DNA of 64,000 bases, from NCBI RefSeq assembly GCF_001510645.1, contig NZ_LMVB01000002.1, positions 337,973 to 401,972 on the forward strand, read 5' to 3'. The stretch's first letter is position 1, and every line of letters starts with the position of its first letter. Below are positions 43,494 through 51,763 of the stretch, one piece after another. Made by a program: the position numbers and the translations under genes. The notes beneath the pieces are model-generated. The model did no database searches, had not been told where the DNA came from, and saw nothing but the letters and a program-made list of their open reading frames with translations. The DNA is from Paenibacillus sp. FJAT-29882 (lineage in GTDB: Bacteria > Bacillota > Bacilli > Bacillales > DSM-1321).

Positions 43494-44567
43494 TTATTTA
43501 CTTAATTCACGTCGGATAACCGGGGCTACTTCTGTTGCTAATCGTTCAATATTTTTCGCAACTTTAGCAAATGGGATCCCACCGATATCCATCTGGGCGA
43601 TAAATCGCTGATGCCCGAACAATTCATGCTGATACAGGATTTTTTCAATAATTTGCTGTGAGCTACCAACAAACAATGCAGTGTCTGGACTTGACATTTG
43701 TTCAAAATCAGCCCGAGACATTCGTGTATTCATCCCTCGTTGACGATTCACATACTCCCAGTAATTTGAATAATATGGATAGAATTCGTCCTTGGCTTGT
43801 TCCGTTGTTTCAGCCATAAATGTGTGCCCAGTTACGCCTACCTTTAAATCATGCAAATGATGACCTGCTTCAACGCCCACTTTGCGGTAAATATCAACGA
43901 GTGGTTTGAATCGATTTGGATCGCCGCCGAGAATGGCTAGAGCCATCCCAACTCCAAACTTACCTGCTCTTTCTGCACTTTCAGGTGATCCACCAACACC
44001 AACCCAAAGTGGCAGTTGCTTTTGAACGGGTCGTGGTGCAATCTCAGCATTCTGAAGACTTGAGCGGAACCGGCCTTCCCACGTAATCTTCTCTTGTTCG
44101 TTCAGTTTTAAAAACAAATCAATATTCTCTTCGAACAGTTCATCATACTCGTTGACGTTATAGCCAAAAAGCGGGAAAGATTCTATAAACGCCCCACGCC
44201 CCGCAATAACTTCAGCGCGACCGTTTGATAGCAGATCCAATGTTGAAAAGTCTTCAAATAAGCGAACAGGATCGACCGTGCTTAATACAGTAGTCGCACT
44301 GGTCAATTTAATCTGTCTTGTTACTTGCGCAATTGCAGCAAGTACGACTGGAGTAGCTGAAACCGCATAGTCTAAACGATGATGTTCACCTAAACCAAAA
44401 AGGTCTAGTCCTGCTTCATCAGCTAGTTTTGCTGCATCTACTATTTCTGTCAAGCGCTGGCGGGCGCTAATTATTTTACCAGTATGGGGATCTGGAACGA
44501 TATCACCAAGCGTATAAATCCCGATTTCAAAACTAGAATCGTTTAATGTATTATCTTCTTTCATCAT
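43494..44567 (-). CDS. LLM-class flavin-dependent oxidoreductase
   Basis: 357 residues from ATG 44567, with TGGAGGAA five bases before it. Luciferase-like TIM barrel: GIYTLGDIVPDP (about 16-27), LADEAGLDLFGLGEHHRLDYAVSATPVVLAAIA (about 47-79), TVLSTVDPVRLFEDFSTLDLLSNGRAEVIAGRG (about 92-124) and PLWVGVGGSPESAERAGKFGVGMALAI (about 180-206). It probably uses reduced FMN to monooxygenate a small aromatic or other compound. It is the third gene of a catD-catE operon, so a link with quinone or catechol breakdown is likely by context. Confidence 0.86.
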   Translation of the reverse strand: MMKEDNTLNDSSFEIGIYTLGDIVPDPHTGKIISARQRLTEIVDAAKLADEAGLDLFGLGEHHRLDYAVSATPVVLAAIAQVTRQIKLTSATTVLSTVDPVRLFEDFSTLDLLSNGRAEVIAGRGAFIESFPLFGYNVNEYDELFEENIDLFLKLNEQEKITWEGRFRSSLQNAEIAPRPVQKQLPLWVGVGGSPESAERAGKFGVGMALAILGGDPNRFKPLVDIYRKVGVEAGHHLHDLKVGVTGHTFMAETTEQAKDEFYPYYSNYWEYVNRQRGMNTRMSRADFEQMSSPDTALFVGSSQQIIEKILYQHELFGHQRFIAQMDIGGIPFAKVAKNIERLATEVAPVIRRELSK

Positions 44568-44587
44568 ACGTTCCTCCAAAAAAAGCT

Positions 44588-45433
44588 TTAAATAACTAAA
44601 TGAATTTCATTTCCTGATGGATCAGCTGTCACATATACATCGTTTTCTTGTTTCACTATAGCACCGATTTGTTCCAGCTGTACAATCACCTTGCTTCTTG
44701 CTTCTTCATTTGCGTAAACGAGTGTATACCAATTAAGTCCAACACTGTTTTTCTGAGGTGCAGGAACACCAACACCATTCCATGTATTTAAACCGATATG
44801 ATGGTGGTATCCACCTGTCGAAGTAAAGAGAGCCCCTCCAAATCGATTTACAACGGTAAATCCAAGCCCTTTCACATAAAACTCATCCGTTTTTTGAAGA
44901 TCCGCTACATGTAAATGAATATGCCCCATCAACGTATCAGCTGGCAATCCACTCCACTCGGCATGACTTTCAGCAAGTAAGCTTTCCCCATCTAACGGTT
45001 CAGTTGCCATTGCTACTTCTCCATTTGACCATGACCATTCAGAAGACGGGCGATCCCAGTATACTTCAATACCATTGCCGTCCGGATCAGAAATGTACAA
45101 AGCTTCACTTACATAATGATCCGACGCTCCAAATCGATAGCCTGTCTGAAGTAAATGGCGTAAGAAGACCGACAAGTCAGCACGAGTGGGCAACAACAGG
45201 GCAAAATGATACAAGCCAGATGTACGTCCTTCTTTAGCAATCACATCAGCTGGCTGTTCAAGCGTAAGCAATGGTGTTTTACCGTCTGTTGTTAAAACCG
45301 CTTTACGTTCAGTTTGTTCCAAAACTTGAAAACCGATAATTTCTTGATAAAACGTAATGGCACGATCCAATTCCATTACATTAATACTAACTTCTCCAAC
45401 AAACGTAATTGGCTTTTGATGAAACTTTTCCAT
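44588..45433 (-). CDS. catE: Catechol-2,3-dioxygenase-like protein CatE
   Basis: 281 residues, the length of B. subtilis CatE (YfiE). Two VOC domains in tandem: the first with VSINVMELDRAITFYQEIIGF (about 15-35) and YISDPDGNGIEVYWDRP (about 112-128); the second with MGHIHLHVADLQKTDEFYVKGLGF (about 168-191), HHHIGLN (about 209-215) and ADPSGNEIHLV (about 270-280). The iron ligands of extradiol dioxygenases (two His and one Glu) are available in the second domain as HLHV, HHH and the Glu in NEIH. It would open catechol rings as protection from electrophilic stress. Five bases downstream of catD. Confidence 0.88.
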   Translation of the reverse strand: MEKFHQKPITFVGEVSINVMELDRAITFYQEIIGFQVLEQTERKAVLTTDGKTPLLTLEQPADVIAKEGRTSGLYHFALLLPTRADLSVFLRHLLQTGYRFGASDHYVSEALYISDPDGNGIEVYWDRPSSEWSWSNGEVAMATEPLDGESLLAESHAEWSGLPADTLMGHIHLHVADLQKTDEFYVKGLGFTVVNRFGGALFTSTGGYHHHIGLNTWNGVGVPAPQKNSVGLNWYTLVYANEEARSKVIVQLEQIGAIVKQENDVYVTADPSGNEIHLVI

Positions 45434-45438
45434 TTTTA

Positions 45439-45843
45439 CTACTTCCCTTCTTTATTAAAAATTTTATTGTCTAATGAGAAAAGAGAGCGATTTGCAAAAG
45501 CGAGGAAAATAGCCATAGCAAGCAGCGCTAATTCAAATTCATATCCTGCCATTTGACCATTACCAAGAAACCCGAGAGGAAGCTTTACTGTAAATATGGC
45601 TCCTAACATAATAACAGCAAACAACACCGAAACAATTCGTGTTCCAATACCTAGTATCAACGCAATTCCACCAATTAACTCTATAGCTGCGACGAGATAA
45701 GCTACAAACCCAGGAATGCCAATACTGTCGAAAAAGCCAACCGTGTTACTTATTCCACCTTGAAATTTAACAAAACCGTGAATGAAAAAAGTAAGACCTA
45801 AAATAATACGTAATATAACTGCACCTGTTTCATTTTTATTCAT
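45439..45843 (-). CDS. catD: DoxX-family membrane protein CatD
   Basis: 134 residues with four membrane segments: ILRIILGLTFFIHGFVKFQGG (about 10-30), the second near 45-66, the third near 70-90, the last near 105-122. The DoxX signature HGFVKFQGG is intact. As in the B. subtilis catDE operon it precedes catE. DoxX proteins are believed to assist quinone-linked redox or thiol-stress responses, with the mechanism unsettled. The promoter region is shared with the divergent catR-type regulator. Confidence 0.88.
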   Translation of the reverse strand: MNKNETGAVILRIILGLTFFIHGFVKFQGGISNTVGFFDSIGIPGFVAYLVAAIELIGGIALILGIGTRIVSVLFAVIMLGAIFTVKLPLGFLGNGQMAGYEFELALLAMAIFLAFANRSLFSLDNKIFNKEGK

Positions 45844-45868
45844 GTTTTTTATTCTCCTTTATTTTTAG

Positions 45869-45881
45869 TTACTTTATGTAA
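45869..45881. promoter_or_regulatory. Candidate CatR operator
   Basis: TTAC-TTTAT-GTAA, an inverted repeat directly upstream of the catD start. The divergent region also contains AGTAACTT near 45913 and TTGTAACTA just before the regulator's ribosome site; these TAAC half sites may belong to further regulator boxes. Confidence 0.5.
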
Positions 45882-45986
45882 GTTATTATATTTTTATAAT
45901 GAAGTCTTGTCAAGTAACTTTGTATATTTAAATTATATGATATTAAATTGTAATATGATATATTGTAACTAAAGGAGTGAAAGAGC

Positions 45987-46313
45987 ATGAATCAATCCAT
46001 TATTTGTCCGCGATTTGAAAAAGCCGTCTCTCTTTTAAGTCAACGCTGGACTACTTTACTTATTTATCAATTATTATCCGGTCCACAACGATTCGGCACC
46101 ATCCAATCTTCTATAGCAATTAGCGGCAGAGTTTTGTCAGAACGCTTAAAAGACCTCGAACAGCAGGGTATCGTGAAGCGTGATGTCATACCAGAAACAC
46201 CTGTTAGAATCGAATACTCATTAACGGAAAAAGGTTTCTCATTAGAACCGATTTTGAAAGAAATAGAAAATTGGTCTCAAGAGTGGGTGAAAAAAGAGGA
46301 ATTAGACGACTAA
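45987..46313 (+). CDS. catR: HxlR/DUF24 redox regulator CatR
   Basis: 108 residues, behind AAAGGAGTGA. The DUF24 winged helix has a Cys at position 7 (IICPRF), the redox-active cysteine position known from B. subtilis CatR and YodB, then FEKAVSLLSQRWTTLLIYQLLSGPQRF, SGRVLSERLKDLEQQGIVKRDV and RIEYSLTEKG. Oxidation by quinones or diamide joins the cysteines of two subunits and releases DNA. It is divergent from catDE, its known target in B. subtilis, though there the genes are not adjacent. The functional match is therefore strong from both sequence and context. Confidence 0.87.
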   Translation: MNQSIICPRFEKAVSLLSQRWTTLLIYQLLSGPQRFGTIQSSIAISGRVLSERLKDLEQQGIVKRDVIPETPVRIEYSLTEKGFSLEPILKEIENWSQEWVKKEELDD

Positions 46314-46940
46314 AACCCTTAATGCCCAATAAACACTTTACTAAATAGCGCTCTAATAAGTTTGAATCCTTTAAGACTTTAACAAGAAGGGAAAGGCGCA
46401 AATAACGGCATTATCACAGAATCCCCTTTTTTAGGACATGCTGATGGTAATGCTTTTTTCTCTGTGGAAAAGGGGCGGGGCTTCGCAAAATCGCTCCGCT
46501 ACCTTCATAAGATGATGCAGTTTATAGAACTTGAACCTTTTTCATCGTCAGGTTTTAGAGCAGACGCTCATGGATCGTTCTTTAATTTACATATTATGAT
46601 GGCATTTTCGGTTCTGGTTGTATGGTGTCACAGAAGTACACAATACAACCTTTATCCCGCATTAACGGGCAGCCCCCCACTGATCTTTGTCCCTACTAAA
46701 AGTAAGCCGCTCTTTCACATTTAATATCATGAGAAGTGACATAAACACGAATGCTGAGATATGTTATATTGAGTATATACATTTTGTAACTACTTAAGTT
46801 TGATGTCTATTTTAAAATTTTTTACCATCATTTTTTATTCTTCAAAACATAAAATAGTGAAGTTGCTTATTTTCCACAATACGATGTAGGCTTAAGTAGT
46901 TTCATAATCTCATAGTTTATTTTCAGGGAGCGCTTAGAAG
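46314..46940. other. Intergenic gap with repeat debris
   Basis: No gene is credible here. At 46470-46495 GGGGCGGGGCTTCGC recalls the left end of repeat family R. At 46653-46684 TCCCGCATTAACGGGCAG and CCCCCCACTG match the end of family P, inverted. Both appear truncated. The rest, up to the BASS gene, is AT-rich. Confidence 0.5.
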
Positions 46941-47906
46941 ATGCTGCAAAAATTAAATGCTTTTTTAGAAAGTAAAATGCCGTTTATTACACCTATCAGT
47001 GTGTTGCTTGGTGTGACGTTTGCAAGCTATGTCGATAGCTTTTCGTTTTTAGTTCCATGGTTGTTTGCATTTATGACGTTTTCGGGTAGTTTGGGGTCAA
47101 ATATTAAGTCATTTAAAGAAGTGATGATCCATCCTCTACCGATCATTATTACGATGTGTATTCTACATGTGATCATGCCGCTTTGGGCTTTTGGTGTAGG
47201 TCATGTTGTCTTTCACGGGGATGTTTATACGATAACTGGATTAGTTCTTGGCATGATTATTCCGACCGGCATTACAAGTGTTCTGTGGGTATCCATCTAT
47301 CGAGGGAACATTCCACTTACACTTGCAGTGATTTTAATTGATACATTTTTATCGCCATTCATCGTTCCATATACGATGTCGCTTATGGTTGGCGAACGAG
47401 TAGAAATGGATATTCTCGGCATGATGGGCGGTTTGCTATGGATGGTCGTTCTTCCTTCATTGGCTGGGATGTTGCTTAATCAAGTAACAAATGGAAAGGT
47501 AAAAACCGTATTAGGTCCGCGCCTTTCACCGATTTCAAAAATCTTTTTAGGAATCGTTGTGTTGTTAAATAGTTCGGTTATCGCTCCATATTTACGTCAT
47601 ATTGACACAAAATTGGTCTTCATCGCCATTGTCGTCTTTCTTATTGCTTTTTCTGGCTACTTGTTTTCTTTTCTTATCGGCAGGCTGTTAAAGATGAACA
47701 GAGAAGATGTTGTGTCACTAACGTTCTTAGGTGGTATGCGCAATATTAGTACTGGTGCCGTTATCGCCATTTCTTATTTTCCTGCTCAAGTTGCCGTACC
47801 TGTCGTCATAAGTATGCTATTTCAGCAAGTGCTTGCATCCATTTTTGGTCGCTTTGTCGATCAATATTATAAAAAAAGAACTGAAGTAAAGACAAGGAGT
47901 GCGTGA
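46941..47906 (+). CDS. BASS-family sodium symporter
   Basis: 321 residues with nine to ten membrane segments. The family's first crossover motif appears as LVLGMIIPTGITSVLWVSIYRGN (about 101-123) and the second as FLGGMRNISTGAVIAISYFP (about 261-280), where polar residues bind sodium and the substrate. Members move bile acids, pantoate or other organic anions with sodium; the sequence does not say which. Start after CAGGGAGCG. Closed by the hairpin at 48010, or co-transcribed with the antiporter gene if that hairpin is read through. Confidence 0.87.
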   Translation: MLQKLNAFLESKMPFITPISVLLGVTFASYVDSFSFLVPWLFAFMTFSGSLGSNIKSFKEVMIHPLPIIITMCILHVIMPLWAFGVGHVVFHGDVYTITGLVLGMIIPTGITSVLWVSIYRGNIPLTLAVILIDTFLSPFIVPYTMSLMVGERVEMDILGMMGGLLWMVVLPSLAGMLLNQVTNGKVKTVLGPRLSPISKIFLGIVVLLNSSVIAPYLRHIDTKLVFIAIVVFLIAFSGYLFSFLIGRLLKMNREDVVSLTFLGGMRNISTGAVIAISYFPAQVAVPVVISMLFQQVLASIFGRFVDQYYKKRTEVKTRSA

Positions 47907-48009
47907 GTATCGCTCTGCTTTTCACAAATTAGAAAAATATTAATATTGAAATTCCACCACTAAAAATGATATGATTATTTTAATAAAATACAGTGTAGTA
48001 CTTGGAGGA

Positions 48010-48057
48010 GCCTGTCACCAAGGGATTAATATGTCCTTTGGTAACAGGCTTTTTTTG
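48010..48057 (+). terminator. Strong hairpin between the BASS and CPA2 genes
   Basis: GCCTGTCACCAAGGGA pairs with TGTCCTTTGGTAACAGGC and is followed by TTTTTTT. It ends the BASS transcript and could also attenuate the antiporter gene 35 bases downstream. Confidence 0.9.
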
Positions 48058-48092
48058 TATTTTTTCACAAAATTATACAAAGGAGGATAAAA

Positions 48093-49241
48093 ATGTTAAT
48101 ACTTCAATTAGCGATTATTTTAGTTGCAGCCAAGATTGCCGGACATATAAGTGTAAGATTAGGGCAACCTTCCGTTTTAGGGAAACTCCTAATAGGTATT
48201 GTACTAGGGCCATCCGTGTTAGGGCTCGTTACTGAGACGGAAACATTAGCAGCATTTAGTCAAATCGGTGTGATCTTGTTAATGTTTATCGCAGGTTTAG
48301 AAACCGATCTTGACGAATTTAAACGAACTGGAAAAGCGTCTACTTTTGTAGGTTTTGGTGGAATCATTGTTCCTCTTGCTGTAGGGTATTTTGCAGGAAT
48401 GATGATGGATCTTACTTCTTTTCAATCATTGTTTCTAGGTCTATTGCTTTCTGCTACTAGTGTGAGTATCTCTGTTCAAGCACTAAAAGAGATGAAGCAA
48501 TTAAAAACTCCTGAAGGAACTGCCATTTTAGGTGCAGCCGTGATTGATGATGTGGTCGTCATTATCGCTTTGGCTTTCTTAATGAGTTTTGCTGGTGGCG
48601 AAGTCGATCTATCCATCGTTATTTTAAAAAAAGTATTATTTTTTGCAGGCGCCATTCTTGTTGCTTGGAAAGTAGTTCCATGGTTCTTGGAAAAATTCGC
48701 TTCCTTAAAAGTGACGGAAACGGTTATTTCTGCCGCTCTAATTATTTGTTTTGTTTATGCCTACCTAGCAGAATATACAGGGGTAGCAGCGATAATCGGA
48801 GCTTATATAGCTGGTGTGGCTATTAGTGTAACAGGCTTTAAACATGAAGTTTTTGAAAAGGTTGAAACCATTGGTTATTCGATCTTTGTTCCAGTATTCT
48901 TTGCCTCAATCGGAATTACCGCACAATTTTCTGGGATTATGAATCATTTAGGTCTGATTGTTGTATTAAGTATAGTAGCTATTCTAACAAAATTAGTTGG
49001 AGCAGCTATCGGTGCTAAATTATCAGGATTTGGTTGGAATAGCTCGCTCGGGATTGGAGCTGCGATGGTGTCTCGTGGTGAGGTCGCTTTAATCTTAGCT
49101 GCAATCGGTCTAGAATCCAAACTACTTAACGAAGATTTATTCGCCGTTCTCGTTGTAGTCATTCTTGTAACAACCATCGTTACGCCACCGATGATGAAGT
49201 GGTTTTTCACATCAAAGAAGCAAACGAAATCTGCTGCTTAA
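48093..49241 (+). CDS. CPA2-family cation/proton antiporter (KefB/YjbQ-like)
   Basis: 382 residues, membrane part only: about 12 segments and no C-terminal TrkA-N domain. LGQPSVLGKLLIGIVLGPSVLG (about 23-44), FIAGLETDLDEFKRTG (about 67-82), SATSVSISVQALKEM (about 117-131) and AAVIDDVVVIIALAF (ion-site Asp-Asp, about 146-160) are the typical Na/H exchanger motifs of the family. Transport of potassium or sodium against protons is expected. Good AAAGGAGG ribosome site. Its promoter may be the upstream BASS one or its own. Confidence 0.88.
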   Translation: MLILQLAIILVAAKIAGHISVRLGQPSVLGKLLIGIVLGPSVLGLVTETETLAAFSQIGVILLMFIAGLETDLDEFKRTGKASTFVGFGGIIVPLAVGYFAGMMMDLTSFQSLFLGLLLSATSVSISVQALKEMKQLKTPEGTAILGAAVIDDVVVIIALAFLMSFAGGEVDLSIVILKKVLFFAGAILVAWKVVPWFLEKFASLKVTETVISAALIICFVYAYLAEYTGVAAIIGAYIAGVAISVTGFKHEVFEKVETIGYSIFVPVFFASIGITAQFSGIMNHLGLIVVLSIVAILTKLVGAAIGAKLSGFGWNSSLGIGAAMVSRGEVALILAAIGLESKLLNEDLFAVLVVVILVTTIVTPPMMKWFFTSKKQTKSAA

Positions 49242-49534
49242 CTAAAGATTAACGACGATTATTCACATAATCAGCTACGACTTTCCCACTACAATTAACA
49301 GCTAAAAAGAATTTTGAGAATCTGAGCTGACCTGCTAATATGTGACATCGAAGAAGCTCTAATAAGGTCGCCTGTTCCCTAAACTTAATTGGGCACGGGT
49401 CGTTTATTTTCGCGTGAAGTCCTGTTTAATGCTATTACTTGATGTACTTGTCCAATTTTTTCTATTTAAATTGATTTTGCAAGTAACACCTGAATAGGAA
49501 TAATAAAATCATTAAAATTCACTTATAAAAACGT

Positions 49535-49572
49535 AAAGGAGACACTACTTAAATTGTAGTATCTCCTTTTAA
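49535..49572. terminator. Hairpin in the 49242-49827 gap
   Basis: AAAGGAGACACTAC pairs with GTAGTATCTCCTTT. It follows the antiporter gene by about 290 bases. No gene is visible in the gap apart from this hairpin. Confidence 0.6.
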
Positions 49573-49827
49573 AGTTCTTTAAAAAGATTAAGCTCAGCTT
49601 TACTTCTGAAATCAAAACAGATAATAAAGTTGTTTAATTCCTTGCCGAACTAAAGTACCAGTTAGCCCAATAAAAAAAGAGTTGCGTAACAGTGCTATAG
49701 TTCCTCAACTAAAGCCATCGAAAACGGAGGCACTTCTTTTACCTACAGGCAGTCGAACCCGAGATAAGAGATGGGAATCAATTATTTTTAGTTAAAAATG
49801 GAACTGGTGCTAATCTGTTTTTCTATA

Positions 49828-50709
49828 TTATTTGCTTGACAACGTAGTTATATATTTTTTAACTACTTCATAAACATATTCTTGATTTGCTGATGCTGTA
49901 TCTGGGTTGTATTTACCACCATTGGTTTTATTATTAGACAATACTCTAATACCCAAGAATGCTACATCATAAGCTTGGGCCATTTGCGCTGCTGCGGCAC
50001 CTTCCATTTCTTCTACAGATGTACCATACTTAGTATGGAACCATTTAATTCGGTCAACTTCATTATTCCAAACGTCTGCTGAACCTATAGTACCCTCGAC
50101 AACCTTACCCTTAGTGTATTTATCTTTTACTGCATTAGCAGCTGCGAGTAAATCATTGTCTCCCTCATAGTACCGGATTTTTTCAGCATTAGGATCTTCT
50201 CCTGCACTTCCTTCAGAAGCCATTAAATCCATAGGTATCCATTTAGTTGGATCAATTCCTTGGTTTTCATTCATGTTTTCAGTTTTTAATGCACCTATGT
50301 TTGTAACTCTTTTTCCTAAAACAATATCAAATACGTTTAAATTCGGATCATGTCCGCCTGATGTTCCTTGATTGATTATTGCTATAGGGTTATATCTTTC
50401 AATGGCCACTGCTGTAGCAGCTGCTGTATTTTCCATTCCCTTACCTGTTTTAGCAACGATGACAGGATAATTGTCCAGTGTTCCCTTGTAAAATACAAAA
50501 GTTCCTGATTTTTCTTCTTTAACATTTTCTAGCCTTTTTGCAAAATGCTCAGCTTCTATTGGCATTGGACCTTGAATGATAATAGGCCGTTGAGTATTTT
50601 TTTGTCCAGCTTCATTTTGTGGAGCTGAATTACATGCTGCTAGTATTGATAATAACAGTACAGTAATCGTTACTAATAAAGCGTATTTTGGTAACCTTTT
50701 GTTTTTCAT
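49828..50709 (-). CDS. Lipoprotein nucleosidase of the MTA/SAH nucleosidase-type family
   Basis: 293 residues from ATG 50709, with AGAGGAGAGA upstream; the reading frame is open further but passes through the riboswitch terminator. A lipoprotein signal (KNKRLPKYALLVTITVLLLSILAAC, lipobox LAAC near residue 25) anchors it outside the membrane. The PNP/UDP-phosphorylase fold follows: IIIQGPMPIEAEHFAKRL (about 41-58), GKGMENTAAATAVAIERYNPIAIINQGTSGG (about 86-116) and VEEMEGAAAAQMA (about 237-249, substrate-binding Met-Glu). It likely splits a purine base from an extracellular nucleoside. The guanine-class riboswitch upstream links it to purine salvage. Confidence 0.88.
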   Translation of the reverse strand: MKNKRLPKYALLVTITVLLLSILAACNSAPQNEAGQKNTQRPIIIQGPMPIEAEHFAKRLENVKEEKSGTFVFYKGTLDNYPVIVAKTGKGMENTAAATAVAIERYNPIAIINQGTSGGHDPNLNVFDIVLGKRVTNIGALKTENMNENQGIDPTKWIPMDLMASEGSAGEDPNAEKIRYYEGDNDLLAAANAVKDKYTKGKVVEGTIGSADVWNNEVDRIKWFHTKYGTSVEEMEGAAAAQMAQAYDVAFLGIRVLSNNKTNGGKYNPDTASANQEYVYEVVKKYITTLSSK

Positions 50710-50765
50710 AAATAATCTCTCCTCTTTCTCTTGTTGTTTAATACACTGGAAGATTTGGTCCAAAG

Positions 50766-50808
50766 AAAAAGGTCTAGAAAATGTAGATTGATTTCTACCT
50801 TCTAGACC
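50766..50808 (-). terminator. Purine-riboswitch terminator
   Basis: Leftward reading GGTCTAGAA, 25-base loop, TTCTAGACC, TTTTTC; it lies between the aptamer and the start codon. Confidence 0.88.
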
Positions 50809-50903
50809 TACAAAGTCAAAGTATAGATAATTAAGCAAAAAATGATACTTTTGCTTAATCATAAAATGGTAGCGGCCAAAAAGCCGAACAGCCGAATACT
50901 TTA

Positions 50904-50974
50904 ACTCGTAGTCCAGTTCTTTCATTGGGAACCAGGTAGAAACGCTCAGACCATATTACCGAGTATATACGAGT
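50904..50974 (-). promoter_or_regulatory. Purine riboswitch, guanine/hypoxanthine class
   Basis: Leftward reading: P1 ACTCGTA, then TATAC and GGTAATATGG, GTTTCTACC, a loop pair, then CTGGACTACGAGT closing P1 with TACGAGT. The conserved core (AATATGG, TTTCTACC, GACTACG) is that of purine riboswitches. The base corresponding to position 74, which pairs with the ligand, is C in GACTA, which predicts guanine or hypoxanthine and not adenine. Confidence 0.93.
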
Positions 50975-51001
50975 AATGATATTTAAGTTTATTGCTTTTT
51001 T

Positions 51002-51030
51002 AATATAGCAAACTTATCATAGATATTCAA
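51002..51030 (-). promoter_or_regulatory. Promoter of the purine-riboswitch transcript
   Basis: Minus strand TTGAAT (51030-51025), 17 bases, TATATT (51007-51002), about 28 bases before the aptamer. Confidence 0.7.
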
Positions 51031-51683
51031 CATAAATCTGAATGTTATTTTAAAAAAATAACTTAATGTTCGTGTTTTGTGGGAAATAAAGAAAATATGG
51101 GGAATCATTATTAGTAAAAAGTAAATTATCCTTAACGATTAATACTGTTCTGCTTATTTTACCATCTTTTATTATCCTGCTTCGTTTAAGTACAAACCTT
51201 CACAATCTCTTCTAAATTTTCACATAGGTATGTAGTTGAAAAAAAACGGTAACTCTCCTTCTCCCAACCCCTTTACATCCCTGCCTTTTCCCTATTTCCT
51301 AATTACTGTAAGCAAACATAATCTTTCAATATCCCTCTCCATCCCCCTACTTTTTGTAAGAAATCAAAATTTTAGTAAAACATTTTTGTTGGCCACCAAT
51401 TAAAGCAATTGATAAAAACAGAAAAGACAAAATTAAGCTGACTTTTTTCAATATTATTACTCCCTTATATAATTAAAATTCGTTTTAATGCACTTGTTTC
51501 CCCTCTAGCATTCTTGCACTAAACTGCCAGTTAGTTTAAGTACAATCTTTCACAATGGAATAACACGACTGATATTTATAAACAACTTTATTATTCGTGA
51601 ACAACACCAACCCCTGAAAGCAGAGTTCTTCCTACTTTATGTGAAGTGAAAGGGCTCGATTAAAGAAAGACATAGAATGAAAA
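51031..51683. other. Gene-free, AT-rich region
   Basis: No open frame with a ribosome site and no known RNA motif. The sequence is poor in structure compared with its flanks. A decayed region is likely. Confidence 0.5.
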
Positions 51684-51751
51684 AAGGACAAACTCTCCAA
51701 GGGGAGAAATTTGTCCTGAATTTTGGATTACTAGCTACAAATTTATTTGTA
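51684..51751 (-). terminator. Terminators of argH
   Basis: AGGACAAACTCTCC pairs with GGGGAGAAATTTGTCCT, and GCTACAAAT with ATTTGTAGC, giving two successive hairpins after the lyase gene. Confidence 0.75.
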
Positions 51752-51763
51752 GCAGAGCCGATT

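Noticed and set aside
46464..46724. 86-codon plus-strand ORF
   Set aside because: Covers repeat debris and lacks gene signals.
49828..50925. Longer start for the lipoprotein nucleosidase
   Set aside because: The extension would translate the purine aptamer and its terminator and would bury the lipoprotein signal.
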